Shown here: in pieces, positions 24,782 through 33,903 of the stretch
Position numbering within the stretch: position 1 is the stretch's first letter
Layout of the letters: each line of letters opens with the position of its first letter
Assembly: GCA_020848905.1 (NCBI GenBank)
Contig: JADLHG010000043.1
Span: 1-64,000 of the forward strand
Origin: Deltaproteobacteria bacterium
GTDB lineage: Bacteria; Myxococcota_A; Polyangia; GCA-2747355; JADLHG01
Length of the DNA stretch: 64,000 nt
Direction of reading: 5' to 3'
The notes under the pieces: model-generated
What the model was told of the DNA's origin: nothing
Seen by the model: the letters and a program-made list of their open reading frames with translations, nothing else
Database searches by the model: none
Made by a program: the position numbers and the translations under genes

Positions 24782-25915
24782 TCAGTAGACCCCGCCGGCC
24801 CGGCTCTCGGGGATCGTCTCGAGGAAGGGGGAGGTCGGCGGCTCGTTCGGGTCGGGCACCGCGGCGCGGATCTGGGCGCCGGGGGTGCCCGCGCCGAAAT
24901 CCACCTGGATGCTGATCTCCTCGTACTCGTCGGTCTCGAAGTCCCCGCGCGGGATCTCGGGGGCGCTCGCCTCGCGTTCGGGTCGCGTCACCACGTCGTA
25001 GGGATCGAACGAGGGGTCGGCGAGCAGGCGACTCACGAGCGCCGAGAGCGGCCGGCGACCGGAGAGGGGCTGGGTGGCCCCCGCGGAGAGCTCGGCGCCC
25101 ACCTGGCCGAGGTGCGGATAGCGGTCCTCGGGGGCGGGGCCGAGCAGGCGCGCCACCACCTTCACCAGCGGCGTGGGCCGGTCGCCGCCGAGCGAGCCCG
25201 TGGGGATGTCGCCTTCGCGCATCTTCTTCCAGGTGCCGCTCGTGTTGCCGCCGCGGAAGAGACGGCGACCCGTGAGGAGCTCCCAGAGCAAGATGCCGAG
25301 GCCGAACTGGTCGGCGCGCGCGTCGAGCGTCGTCGCGCCGCGGGCCTGCTCGGGGGACATGTAGCCCACCGTGCCGGCGATCTTCCCGCCGAGCGGGGGC
25401 GGGTCGTGCCCGTCGAGAAAGCGGGCGATGCCGAAGTCGATGAGCTTGGCCTGCCCGTCTCGCGTGAGCATCACGTTCTGGGGGCTCAGGTCCAGGTGCA
25501 CGAGGGGGGTCGGGCACTCGCGATGCAGATAGTCGAGCACCGTGGCGAGCTGATAGGCGAGCGCGAGCACCGCCGACACGGTGAGCCGCACCTCGAGCTG
25601 CGCCAGCCGCCGCATGAGCGCCCGCAGCGTGCAGCCGTCGACGAGATCCAGGGTGAGGAAGGCGCTGCCGTCCACCACGCCCATCTCGTGGCACGCGCAG
25701 AGGCTGTCGTGCTCGAGGCGCGAGAGGAGCCCCGCCTCGCGCACCACGAGCTGCACGAAGGCGTCCTCGCCGATGAGCGCCGGGTTGACGCGCTTCAGCG
25801 CCACGGAGGGCGCGCGCGTGGCGCCGCGTCGGCCGACGCGGAAGACCTGCGAGAGGCGTCCGCCGCCGATGCGCTCCATCAGCCGGAACTTGCCGAAGTG
25901 GGCCGGCAGGTGCAT
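24782..25915 (-). CDS. Hanks-type Ser/Thr protein kinase
   Basis: The product is 377 residues from ATG 25915. Kinase motifs: Gly loop 'RIGGGRLSQVF', ATP lysine Lys41 ('VALKRV'), helix C Glu60, catalytic loop 'VHLDLSPQNVML' (His140-Leu-Asp142; non-RD because Leu replaces Arg), DFG at 160 ('LIDFGIARF') and 'GYMSPEQARG'. The kinase domain ends near residue 270. An acidic Pro/Asp/Glu-rich tail without a transmembrane segment follows, so it is cytosolic. 'HxDLSPQN' loops are common in myxobacterial kinases. No forkhead or phosphatase partner is adjacent. No Shine-Dalgarno; a -10 box lies 9 bases upstream. Confidence 0.9.
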   Translation of the reverse strand: MHLPAHFGKFRLMERIGGGRLSQVFRVGRRGATRAPSVALKRVNPALIGEDAFVQLVVREAGLLSRLEHDSLCACHEMGVVDGSAFLTLDLVDGCTLRALMRRLAQLEVRLTVSAVLALAYQLATVLDYLHRECPTPLVHLDLSPQNVMLTRDGQAKLIDFGIARFLDGHDPPPLGGKIAGTVGYMSPEQARGATTLDARADQFGLGILLWELLTGRRLFRGGNTSGTWKKMREGDIPTGSLGGDRPTPLVKVVARLLGPAPEDRYPHLGQVGAELSAGATQPLSGRRPLSALVSRLLADPSFDPYDVVTRPEREASAPEIPRGDFETDEYEEISIQVDFGAGTPGAQIRAAVPDPNEPPTSPFLETIPESRAGGVY

Positions 25916-25930
25916 TCGTCTACAAGTATA
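25916..25930 (-). promoter_or_regulatory. -10 box touching the kinase start, leaderless type
   Basis: On the minus strand TATACT (25930-25925) ends 9 bases before the kinase ATG at 25915. No Shine-Dalgarno lies between. A transcript from this box would begin 0-3 bases from the ATG. No good -35 was found 16-18 bp upstream (best is TTCGGA). Confidence 0.4.
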
Positions 25931-26045
25931 CGACAGGCCCTGGCCCGTCCGAAAAGTTGCCCTGGTCAACGACAGACCACCGACGGTCGCGAGACCGTGG
26001 GCGGGTCCCTATCACGACCGCTCGCGAGGCGCTAGAGTGGCTGCG

Positions 26046-26867
26046 ATGCCGTCCCGCTGGAAGAGCATCTCCTTCACCGCGCACTACACCGGACAGGTGT
26101 GGGTCCGGGCCGGAATCTCGGGCTCGGAGGCCTTCGACACCGCGCTCGGCCGGCTGCTTCGCGGCGCGAGCGTGCCGGTCTTCGCCCTGGGCCGCCGGCT
26201 CGGCTATCCGTCCCTCGAGGAGCTGATGCTCCAGCGGCACCGCATGATCGATGCGCTGGTCGAGGAGCTCGCACCGGCGCAGCTCGTGGAGCTCGCCGCG
26301 GGCCTCAGTCCGCGCGCCACCGCGCTGGCGGCGCGTCGAGGCATTCCGTGTCTGGAAGCCGACCTGCCCGACATGGTGGCGCTGAAGCGCGAGCTCCTCG
26401 GTGAGAGGCGTCCCGCGGGGCACCAGCTCGCGGCGCTCGACCTCTTGGCGAGCCGGGACTACGCCGCGGACCTCGGGACGGCGCTCGTGGCGCGCGCTCC
26501 CACGGTGGTCGTCACCGAGGGCCTCATCACCTACTTCTCGCTGGCGCAGCAGGAGGGCATCTTCGCCCGGGTGGCGGCGCTCCTCCGGCACTGTGGGGGA
26601 GGAACCTACCTGGCCGAGGCCTACCATCGAGAGCTCGAAGCGGGCCTCGGGGTGGCGGCGCGCGTGGTGCGCTGGGGGGTGCACACGCTCTCGCGTACCC
26701 CCGAGGCGACCCAGATCCCCAATTCAGCCACAGGGGTGGCCATGCTGCGGCGCGCGGGCTTCGACCGCGTGGCCCTGCATCGGCCTGCCGATTGGACCGC
26801 GCGGCTCGGGCTCCCCCCGCCGAGCGTGGAGGCGGGCCTCGTGGTCTACGCCGCCTCGGTGAGCTGA
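26046..26867 (+). CDS. SAM-dependent methyltransferase, LCM/PPM-like family
   Basis: The product is 273 residues from ATG 26046. The fold matches leucine carboxyl methyltransferase-like O-methyltransferases: 'QVWVRAGISGSEAFDT', 'ELAAGLSPRATALAARRG' (SAM glycine motif), 'CLEADLPDMVALKREL' (acidic ribose contact) and 'VVTEGLITYFSLAQQ'. The family makes methyl esters or ethers of small molecules, and some members act on polyketide-like products. The substrate is not predictable here. It is divergent from the kinase and followed 96 bp later by a sensor kinase. Confidence 0.78.
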   Translation: MPSRWKSISFTAHYTGQVWVRAGISGSEAFDTALGRLLRGASVPVFALGRRLGYPSLEELMLQRHRMIDALVEELAPAQLVELAAGLSPRATALAARRGIPCLEADLPDMVALKRELLGERRPAGHQLAALDLLASRDYAADLGTALVARAPTVVVTEGLITYFSLAQQEGIFARVAALLRHCGGGTYLAEAYHRELEAGLGVAARVVRWGVHTLSRTPEATQIPNSATGVAMLRRAGFDRVALHRPADWTARLGLPPPSVEAGLVVYAASVS

Positions 26868-26963
26868 GGCACCGACCGGGGGAGCGCGTGGCAGCGCTCC
26901 GACCGCGGCGTGACTCAAGCGGGCCTCCACCCGGTCGATGATCCGAATGGGAGCCGGAGCATC

Positions 26964-28697
26964 ATGTCGCAGCTCATCGAAAGCGGAGCCGCCGGGCCGG
27001 CGGAGGACGGAAGGGGGGCGGGGATGGGGCTCGCGCGCCGCCTGGGACGCTTCGCCGATGGGTTTGCGCCGCAGCGGGCCACGCCGACGCACGAGCTCGT
27101 GGTGCGCGTGCGCGTCATCGTGTTCTCCTGTTTCGGCATGGCGGCCGCGTCGCTCGCGCTGCTGCCGAAAGCGCTGCACATGCCCGAGCCCCATCACGCG
27201 ACGGCATGGACCCTGGGCCTCGCGGGCCTCTTCGTGGGCGGGCTTCCCGTCCTCATGCGCTACCTCGGTTCCGCCCGGCTGGCGGCCACGCTGATGCTCG
27301 CCGCGCAGGTCGTGGCCATCGGCGCCATGACCTACCTCAACGGCGGGCTGGTCTCCGCGGCGCTGGCCTGGGCCTTGCCGGCCCCGCTCATGGCGGCTTT
27401 TCTCCTCGGCACGCGGGCCGGTGCGGTGGCCGCGACGGTGATGCTCGCCATGGTGAGCGCCTTCTTCGCGCTGCATCGCGTGGGCGTGACGTTTCCGCAG
27501 CCGAACTCCGTCTCGGAGCTCCAGTGGTGGCACTTCGCGGGCTTCTCGTCGGCGACGGCGTTCGTGCTGGCGGTGAGTCTCCTCTTTCTGCACGAGCGGC
27601 GGCGGGCGGAGGCGAAGCTCGAGGGCGAGGCGCGCTTCGCGGCCGAGAGCCCGAGTCCCGTGCTTCGCGTGGATCGCGAGGGCCTGATTCTCTACGCGAA
27701 CCCCGCCGCCATTGAGCTTCTCCGGTGCTGGTCCCGGGGGGTCGGCGACCGCCTGCCCGAGGCGATGCTCAAGGAGGTCCGGCGCACCTGGGAGATGAGC
27801 CGCGTGCGCGTGGTGGAGTGCGCGTGCGACGGGCAGACCTACGAGGTGGCGATCCGCATTCTCGCCACCGAGGGCTACGCGAACCTCTACGGCACGAACG
27901 TGACCGTGCGCAAGGCCATGCAGGATCGCCTGGCCCTGTCGGACCGGCTGGCCTCGCTCGGGACGCTCGCCGCCGGCGTGGCGCACGAGGTGAACAACCC
28001 GCTGACCTACGTCGAGACCAACCTGTCCTTCGTGCGCGAGATGCTGGCCGGCGCCGCCCCGGAGCTGCCGATCGGAGACGCGACCGCGGCAGAGCTCGTG
28101 CAGGCGCTCGCCGAGGCGGGTCAGGGGGCCGAGCGCGTGCACCGCATCGCCCAGGACATGAAGCTCATGGCCCGCACCGACGACGTGGTTGAGGGGCAGG
28201 CCGACCTGCCCGCGCTCCTCGACAGCGCGTTGAACGTGGCCGGAAACGAGGTCAAGCACCGGGCGCGGGTCGTGAAGCGCTACGGCGAGACGCCGCCCGT
28301 GAAGGGGAGCCCGGCGCGGCTCGGCCAGGTGATGCTGCACCTCGTGCTCAACGCGGCGCAGGCCATCGAGGAGGGCGCCCCCGAGGACAACGAGATCACC
28401 CTCACGACGCGGGTGAGCGAGACCGGCCGCGTGGTGGTGGAGATCCAGGATACCGGGCGTGGGGTGCCCCCGGACGTGCTGAACCGCGTGTTCGACCCCT
28501 TCTTCACCACCAAGCCGCAGGGGCAGGGCCTCGGCCTCGGGCTCTCGGTCTGTCACGGCATCGTGACCCAGCTCGGGGGCGAGCTCTGGCTGGAGAGCGG
28601 TTCTGATCAGGGCACCCGGGCGGTGGTCATGCTCCCGGCGGCGTCGCCCGAGCCCGCCGAGCCCGCGACCGCCAGCGGGTCGCAAGCCGCCGCGTAG
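26964..28697 (+). CDS. Membrane sensor histidine kinase with PAS domain
   Basis: The 577-residue protein starts at ATG 26964, which has a GGGAG/GGAG site; a GTG at 26910 is less likely. Five or six hydrophobic segments span about residues 30-195 ('VIVFSCFGMAAASLALL', 'LAAQVVAIGAMTYL', 'AFVLAVSLLFL'). A PAS-like domain follows ('FAAESPSPVLRVDREGLIL'), then dimerisation/phosphoacceptor His341 in 'GVAHEVNNPLTYVETN' and a GHKL ATPase ('VLNAAQAIEEGA', 'DTGRGVPPD', 'FTTKPQGQGLGLGLSV', 'GTRAVVMLP'). No response regulator is adjacent, so it is an orphan kinase. The stimulus is unknown. Confidence 0.88.
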   Translation: MSQLIESGAAGPAEDGRGAGMGLARRLGRFADGFAPQRATPTHELVVRVRVIVFSCFGMAAASLALLPKALHMPEPHHATAWTLGLAGLFVGGLPVLMRYLGSARLAATLMLAAQVVAIGAMTYLNGGLVSAALAWALPAPLMAAFLLGTRAGAVAATVMLAMVSAFFALHRVGVTFPQPNSVSELQWWHFAGFSSATAFVLAVSLLFLHERRRAEAKLEGEARFAAESPSPVLRVDREGLILYANPAAIELLRCWSRGVGDRLPEAMLKEVRRTWEMSRVRVVECACDGQTYEVAIRILATEGYANLYGTNVTVRKAMQDRLALSDRLASLGTLAAGVAHEVNNPLTYVETNLSFVREMLAGAAPELPIGDATAAELVQALAEAGQGAERVHRIAQDMKLMARTDDVVEGQADLPALLDSALNVAGNEVKHRARVVKRYGETPPVKGSPARLGQVMLHLVLNAAQAIEEGAPEDNEITLTTRVSETGRVVVEIQDTGRGVPPDVLNRVFDPFFTTKPQGQGLGLGLSVCHGIVTQLGGELWLESGSDQGTRAVVMLPAASPEPAEPATASGSQAAA

Positions 28698-28810
28698 CTA
28701 GCTTCACCCACGTCAAACCCTGGAGTTTCCGCGCGTCGTCGGGCACACTCGGTCCCGTCGTCCAGTTACGTGGAAGTCGGAGCGGCACACGCGGTCGAGG
28801 GAGGAGATCT

Positions 28811-30331
28811 GTGAGCAAGACGGTTGCGCTTTACGAGTACGCGGAAAACGGCAGCATCGTGCGACAGCGTCAGCGGGGCGCGGGGGAGCGGCAGCCCTAC
28901 GGCGCGCCGGCCTTCGCCGAGCAGAATCGCGTCACGCTGGACCTCACCTACCTGCTCGAGGCGCCGGGAGATCCGCACCCCGTCACGCGGGCGGAGCTCG
29001 ACGCGATGGTGCCCGAGGTGCTGGCGGTGCACCGCGCCCTCACGGAGGGGCGCGGGAACTTCCGCGATGGTGACGTGCCGATGCTCGGGTGGCTCCATCT
29101 GCCGGAGCGGCTCAGCGCCGAGCACCTGGAGCACATCCAGAGCGTGGCGGCGGACCTCTCGTCGCGTATCGACGCCTACGTGTCGCTCGGCATCGGCGGG
29201 TCGTACCTCGGGGTCGAGGCCACCGTGCAGGCGCTCAGCCACACGCACTTCAACCGACTGAGCCGCGAGGAGCGGGGCAACGCGCCCGAGATTCACTTCC
29301 TCGGCCAGAACATGGACCCCGACCACTTCCGCGACACGCTGGATCTTCTTCGCGGCAAGCGCGTGGGCATCAACGTGATCTCCAAGTCGGGGACCACTAC
29401 GGAGACCGCGCTGGCCTTCCGCGTCCTGCGGCGGCTGCTCGAGAACATCCACGGAGATCAGGCGCGGGACTTCATTCTCGTCACCACCGACGCGAAGAAG
29501 GGGGCCCTGCGCCTGCTGGCCGAGCAGAAGAAGTACGCGACCTTCGAGGTGCCCGACGACATCGGCGGTCGCTTCTCGATCCTGAGCGACGTGGGGCTGG
29601 TGGGCATCGCGCTCGCGGGCATCGACATCGGCGAGTTCGTGGCCGGCTTCGCCGTGATGAAGCAGCGTACCGACGTGGACGACTTCTGGGCCAACCCGGC
29701 GCTGGTTCACGCGGCCGCGCGCACCCTCTGCCACCGCAAGGGCAAGAAGGTGGAGGTGGTGGCGACGAACTCCACCGCGCTCTACCACGTGGCGCGCTTC
29801 ATGGAGCAGCTCTTCCCCGAGAGCGAGGGGCACGACGGGCACGGGATGTGGGTCTCGCCGGCGCTCTACTCCGAGAAGCTGCACGCCAACGGTCAGATGG
29901 TGCAGCAGGGGGAGCGCAACATCCTCGAGACCTTCCTGCGCCTCGAGGAGCACAACTCGAGCGTGTCGATCCCGGTCGACCCGCAGGACCTCGACGGCTT
30001 CAACTTCCTGCCGGCGGCGGGGCACGACCTGGCGTACATCAACCAGCTCGTGGTCGACGGGCCGGCCTACGCGCACTACCTGGGCGGCACGCCGAACATG
30101 ACGCTGAACGTTCCCCGGCGGAACGCCTACTGCCTGGGGCAGCTCTACTTCCTGCTCGAGCGCTCCGTCGCGGTGAGCGGCGCGCTGCTCGGCCACAACC
30201 CGTTCGTGCAGCCGGGGGTGGTGGCCTACAAGAACGCCATCTTCGCGCTGGCCGGCAAGCCGGGCCACGAGATGGAGGGGCAGGCCATTCGCGACGCGCT
30301 GGCCGCGAAGCCGCGCCTCGTCGTCGGGTAG
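28811..30331 (+). CDS. pgi: Glucose-6-phosphate isomerase
   Basis: The 506-residue protein interconverts glucose-6-P and fructose-6-P. It begins at GTG 28811, next to GAGGAGATCT. Family blocks are 'SLGIGGSYLGVEA', 'VISKSGTTTETALAFR' (phosphate-binding SIS segment), 'GGRFSILSDVGLVGIALAG', 'ATNSTALYHVARFMEQLFPES', 'LHANGQMVQQGERNILET' and the C-terminal 'NPFVQPGVVAYKNAIFALAG', with the catalytic Lys after Gln-Pro-Gly-Val. It is monocistronic here and ends in a GC-rich hairpin. Confidence 0.95.
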   Translation: MSKTVALYEYAENGSIVRQRQRGAGERQPYGAPAFAEQNRVTLDLTYLLEAPGDPHPVTRAELDAMVPEVLAVHRALTEGRGNFRDGDVPMLGWLHLPERLSAEHLEHIQSVAADLSSRIDAYVSLGIGGSYLGVEATVQALSHTHFNRLSREERGNAPEIHFLGQNMDPDHFRDTLDLLRGKRVGINVISKSGTTTETALAFRVLRRLLENIHGDQARDFILVTTDAKKGALRLLAEQKKYATFEVPDDIGGRFSILSDVGLVGIALAGIDIGEFVAGFAVMKQRTDVDDFWANPALVHAAARTLCHRKGKKVEVVATNSTALYHVARFMEQLFPESEGHDGHGMWVSPALYSEKLHANGQMVQQGERNILETFLRLEEHNSSVSIPVDPQDLDGFNFLPAAGHDLAYINQLVVDGPAYAHYLGGTPNMTLNVPRRNAYCLGQLYFLLERSVAVSGALLGHNPFVQPGVVAYKNAIFALAGKPGHEMEGQAIRDALAAKPRLVVG

Positions 30332-30349
30332 CCGGCCCCTCGGGGCCGG
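30332..30349. terminator. GC hairpin between convergent genes
   Basis: CCGGCCCC (30332-30339) and GGGGCCGG (30342-30349) form a perfect 8-bp stem with a two-base spacer, immediately after the pgi stop and 14 bp before the end of the convergent lipoprotein gene. There is no T-tract, so it would be a bidirectional, Rho-assisted or structural 3' end. Confidence 0.45.
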
Positions 30350-30362
30350 GCGCGACGTTAGA

Positions 30363-31955
30363 TCAGCTCCCGCCGAAGAGCAGGGCCGCCCCTGCGGGGT
30401 CGAACTCCGCCCGGGGGAGCATTTCGCCGTTCTGGAGCACGCTGCGGAAGACCTCCTCGCAGACGGCCTTGGTCGTGAGAGGCTGCCCGTCCTTGGCCAC
30501 GATGCAGTTCGCGTAGCAGTCGCTGAAGGCGAGCCGCGTGAAGCGGCCCAGCACCACGGCGCCGTCGGTGAGGTCGAGCAGCAGGTAGCCCGTGGCCTGG
30601 ATCGCGCTCCGATAGGCGCAGCTACCGAAGTCCAGGTTCGAGGCGTACGCCCCCTCGAAGAGCGCGAGCGCGCGCTTGCCGTCGGGGGAGAGCTCGAGGT
30701 CCTCCACGGTCAGGCTCTTCGGCACGGAGACCCAGTTGAGCAGTCCGTCGGGCGAGGTCGGGGTGGAGAGGCCGATGGTGATGCCGGGCGGAACGAAGGT
30801 CTTGCGCAGCGCGCGGAGCTCGTTCGCGCCGGGGAAGCCCGGGTGCGACAGGTCCACCACGACGGCTTGCCCGCGCAGCACCCGGTCGGCCTCGTCGGGG
30901 GCGCGGCCCATCGCCACCAGGCTGCTGTCGGTGATCGCCAGGTCGTACGGGGAGGGGACGGGGAGGACGGGCTCGAGCGCGCGGTCGCCGGTCACGCGCG
31001 AGATGGCTCCCTTGCACGGGCTCGCCACGAGGAGCGCGCCGTCGCGCGGATCCACGGCCACGTCGGCCAGGGCCTCGTCGAAGGAGAGCGCGGGAGGGAT
31101 GGCGCCGTAGGGGCGCTCCGCGAGCTGGACGCGGACGAGGCGACTCGAGGCGGGGCTGGCGCAGCCCTTCCTCGGGTCGGTGCCGTCGAGGAGCACGTGG
31201 AGGGACCGGCCGTCGGGGGCGAAGGCCAGGCGCCGCGGAAGTCCCTCGCCCACGCCGACGGGGACGACCTCCACGGGGCTCTGACTCAGATCGACGAGGC
31301 TCAGGCTGCCGGCGGTGCCGTTCTGGTGGGCGACGGCCACGAAGCGACTGTCGGGGCTCACCGCTGCGGCGAGGCCCGGCAGGGGGAGCGTCGCCGCGGC
31401 CGGACCCGGGCTATGCGTCCCCGTCGGGATGAGGTGCAGCGTCCTGCCGGCCACGGCGGCGAGGAGTTTGCCGTTCGCCGTGCCGGCGATGCGCCCGACG
31501 CCGGGGAGAGGGAGCGTGCTGAGTTCGGTCGCGCCGCGCGCGAGCGCCGCGGTGTCCACCGCGCGGAGCTGGTCGCCGCCCGCCACGTAGGCCACGGGCT
31601 TGCGGAAGGCCAGCTTGTAGCTCGACTCGCCGGAGGCGGTGACGAGGACGTCGCGCTGCAGCCCGAGGCCGATCATCTGCCCGGTGGCGGCCTCGGCGGC
31701 GAGTCGTAGCTCGAAGGGCTCTCCGACGGGGACGTTGCCGACGGGGACCTCGGGGCCGGTGGCCAGCGCGGCGGTCTGGGTCGTGGTTCGGCCTCCGTGG
31801 GTCACGCGCAGCGCGAACCGGGAGAGGCGCGGGTCGAGCATGGGATTCAAGCTGGGCGTGCTCGAGAGCTCGAGCGAGATGAGCAGACGTCCCTCGCCGG
31901 CGCAGGCCGCGAGCGTCGGGAGGGCGAGGAGCAGGTGCCGGAAGGTTCGCACCAT
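30363..31955 (-). CDS. Lipoprotein with beta-propeller (YVTN/WD-like) domain
   Basis: The product is 530 residues from ATG 31955, with AAGGA upstream. The signal 'LLLALPTLAAC' gives the lipobox. An N-terminal beta domain ('RFALRVTHGGRTTT', 'GEPFELRLAAEAATG') is followed by propeller-like repeats: 'AAVSPDSRFVAVAHQNG', 'RRLAFAPDGRSLHVLLDG', 'DVAVDPRDGALLVASP', 'DLELSPDGKRALALFEG'. A few Cys near the C-terminus ('CAYRSA', 'CYANC') may form disulfides. Ligand unknown. It is divergent from the Cys-rich lipoprotein at 32052. Confidence 0.78.
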   Translation of the reverse strand: MVRTFRHLLLALPTLAACAGEGRLLISLELSSTPSLNPMLDPRLSRFALRVTHGGRTTTQTAALATGPEVPVGNVPVGEPFELRLAAEAATGQMIGLGLQRDVLVTASGESSYKLAFRKPVAYVAGGDQLRAVDTAALARGATELSTLPLPGVGRIAGTANGKLLAAVAGRTLHLIPTGTHSPGPAAATLPLPGLAAAVSPDSRFVAVAHQNGTAGSLSLVDLSQSPVEVVPVGVGEGLPRRLAFAPDGRSLHVLLDGTDPRKGCASPASSRLVRVQLAERPYGAIPPALSFDEALADVAVDPRDGALLVASPCKGAISRVTGDRALEPVLPVPSPYDLAITDSSLVAMGRAPDEADRVLRGQAVVVDLSHPGFPGANELRALRKTFVPPGITIGLSTPTSPDGLLNWVSVPKSLTVEDLELSPDGKRALALFEGAYASNLDFGSCAYRSAIQATGYLLLDLTDGAVVLGRFTRLAFSDCYANCIVAKDGQPLTTKAVCEEVFRSVLQNGEMLPRAEFDPAGAALLFGGS

Positions 31956-31995
31956 GGGTAGATCCTTGACCGCAACATAGCACGCGCGGAGGCGG

Positions 31996-32034
31996 TATAA
32001 TCCTGGGCGCCCGTCCTCGCAGCGACGGGCTTTT
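31996..32034 (+). promoter_or_regulatory. Consensus TATAAT box with a 5' hairpin and T-run in the leader
   Basis: A perfect TATAAT (31996-32001) lies upstream of the lipoprotein at 32052. The likely transcript start (~32008) coincides with the base of a hairpin, GCCCGTC (32009-32015) / GACGGGC (32024-32030) with an 8-base loop, followed by TTTT. This could be an intrinsic attenuator or a 5' stabilising stem. The -35 is weak at normal spacing; a TTGACC lies 24 bp upstream. Confidence 0.45.
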
Positions 32035-32051
32035 CGAGGTTCTTCCGCTTG

Positions 32052-32669
32052 ATGCGCGTCGCCTGGCCACTCTTTGTCCTCGCGCTTCTCCCCGGCCTCG
32101 CCGCCTGTCCCGGCGAGGGGGGCCAGCAGGAGACGGGCACGCAGTGCTTCGACGGCAAGGACAACGACGGCGACCAGAAGATCGACTGCGACGACGCGGA
32201 CTGCGCGGCGCTCGCCTTCTGCAGTACCGGGCGCGACGGCGGGCCGAGCTGGCAGGATGGCGGACGGCAGGACCTCGGAGGAGCGGACAGCCGCGGCGAC
32301 CGCGGGACCCGGCTCGACGGACGCGCACCCGACGTGGGGAAGCCCGACGGAGCTCTGCGGGACCAGGGCAGCACCTCGAGCTACGGGCAGCGCTGCACCT
32401 TCACCGGCAAGGTGGCGCCGTGCCCCGACGGCAAGACGCAGTGCATCCCCGCGCCCAAGGGGGGCGCGTACTGCAGCTATCCCTGCTCCGGCATCGGGGC
32501 GGTGTGCACCCAGCCGGGTCCGGCCGGCAGCTTCTCCGTCTGCATGCTCGAGATCTCGGGCAAGCCGTACTGCGCCTTCTACTGCCGGCTCCCCGACCGC
32601 ACGCCGACGTGCCCCGACGACCTGCGGTGCTACACCGTGAGCTCGCTCGAGGCGCAGTGCTGGCCGTAA
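32052..32669 (+). CDS. Cys-rich lipoprotein with MopE-like D-x-D-N-D motif
   Basis: The 205-residue product has a signal 'VLALLPGLAAC' followed at once by 'CFDGKDNDGDQKIDCDDADC', a MopE-type putative metal-binding motif (acidic, flanked by Cys). An Asp/Gly/Arg linker then leads to a C-terminal domain with eight or more Cys ('RCTFTGKVAPCPDG', 'YCSYPCSG', 'YCAFYCRLP', 'CPDDLRCYTV') likely locked by disulfides. The architecture suggests a surface calcium- or copper-binding lipoprotein; no enzymatic motif. ATG 32052 follows an in-frame TTG. An MFS gene begins 13 bp downstream. Confidence 0.75.
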   Translation: MRVAWPLFVLALLPGLAACPGEGGQQETGTQCFDGKDNDGDQKIDCDDADCAALAFCSTGRDGGPSWQDGGRQDLGGADSRGDRGTRLDGRAPDVGKPDGALRDQGSTSSYGQRCTFTGKVAPCPDGKTQCIPAPKGGAYCSYPCSGIGAVCTQPGPAGSFSVCMLEISGKPYCAFYCRLPDRTPTCPDDLRCYTVSSLEAQCWP

Positions 32670-32682
32670 ATGGACTGAGCGC

Positions 32683-33903
32683 ATGAACGAGCAGCAGCCC
32701 GAGTCTGTCGCGAGCGCGGCGCCGTCGGCCACGGCGTGGCGGTCGCGGAACGTGGTCACCCTCGGCACGGCGAGCCTCTGCACCGACGTCGCCTCCGAGA
32801 TGGTGATGCCGCTCCTGCCGACCTTCCTGCAGCGCGAGCTCGGCGGGGGACCCGCGGTGCTCGGGCGCATCGAGGGGACAGCGGACGCGGTGTCGAGCGT
32901 GCTCAAGCTCTTTGCCGGGCGCTGGGCGGACCGCCTCGGGCGCAACGTTCCGCTGATCGTGGCGGGGTATCTCATCGCGTCGGCGGCGCGGCCGCTGGTG
33001 GCGCTGGCGCGCGTGCCGTGGCACGTGCTGGCGGTACGCGTCGTGGACCGCGTCGGCAAGGGGATCCGCACGAGTCCCCGGGACGCCTTGATCGCGGCGT
33101 CGGTGCCCGCCGCCCAGCGGGGGCGCGCGTTCGGCTTCCACCGGGCCATGGATCATACGGGAGCGGTGATCGGGCCGCTCGTGGCGGCGGTGCTGCTCTC
33201 GCTCTGGTCGGCCGACCTGCGGAGGATCTTCGGCTGGGCTGCGCTTCCCGGGGGGCTAGCCGTGCTGGTGCTCCTCTTCGGCGCGCGAGAGGCGCCGGCG
33301 CCAAAGGCGAGCGGCGGGTCTGCGGGAACGGCGGACGAGCCTCTCGACGACCCTCCGGACGGGCTCGCGCTGGTGCGCCTGCTCGTGCCCATCGGGCTCT
33401 TTGGCCTCGGCAAGGCGAGCGACGTCTTCCTGCTGGTGAAGGCCAGCGCGACGCGGGCGCCGCTCCTCGAGCTGCCTTTGCTGTGGATGGTCTTTCACCT
33501 GGTGAAGGCGACGGTCTCGGTGCCGGGGGGGCAGCTCGCCGATCGGATCGGCGCGCGGGGGACCATCGTGCTCGGCTGGCTCGTGCACGCAACCGTGTTC
33601 GTGGCCTTCGCCTTCGCCGAGGCGCAGTGGATGATCTGGACCCTCTTCGTGGTGTACGGCGTGCACCACGGGCTCACCGAGGGGGCGGAGAAGGCGCTCG
33701 TGGCGAGCCTCGCCCGCACGCGGCGGGGCACGGCCTTCGGCTGGTATCACCTGACGGTGGGGTTGATCGCGCTGCCCGCGAGCGCGCTCTTCGGCCAGCT
33801 CTGGGACGGCTTCGGGCCGCGGGTGGCCTTCCTCGCGAGCGCGGGTCTGGCTGCGGCGGCCGTTCTCGCGCTCGTCACGCTGGTGCGGGTCCGGCGTCCT
33901 TGA
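32683..33903 (+). CDS. Major facilitator superfamily transporter
   Basis: The 406-residue inner-membrane carrier has about 11-12 hydrophobic helices. The loop 2-3 MFS signature is 'GRWADRLGRNVPLIVAG', repeated in the second half as 'GQLADRIGARGTIVLGW'. Other landmarks are 'VDRVGKGIRTSPRDALIA' and 'GFHRAMDHTGAVIGPL'. The 'RVGKGIRT.PRDALI' pattern is typical of a bacterial MFS group often annotated as drug-efflux or unknown-substrate carriers. A central cytoplasmic loop (about residues 205-225) is Ala/Gly/Asp-rich. Its 3' end overlaps the convergent hemH gene by 29 bp. Substrate unknown. Confidence 0.88.
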   Translation: MNEQQPESVASAAPSATAWRSRNVVTLGTASLCTDVASEMVMPLLPTFLQRELGGGPAVLGRIEGTADAVSSVLKLFAGRWADRLGRNVPLIVAGYLIASAARPLVALARVPWHVLAVRVVDRVGKGIRTSPRDALIAASVPAAQRGRAFGFHRAMDHTGAVIGPLVAAVLLSLWSADLRRIFGWAALPGGLAVLVLLFGAREAPAPKASGGSAGTADEPLDDPPDGLALVRLLVPIGLFGLGKASDVFLLVKASATRAPLLELPLLWMVFHLVKATVSVPGGQLADRIGARGTIVLGWLVHATVFVAFAFAEAQWMIWTLFVVYGVHHGLTEGAEKALVASLARTRRGTAFGWYHLTVGLIALPASALFGQLWDGFGPRVAFLASAGLAAAAVLALVTLVRVRRP

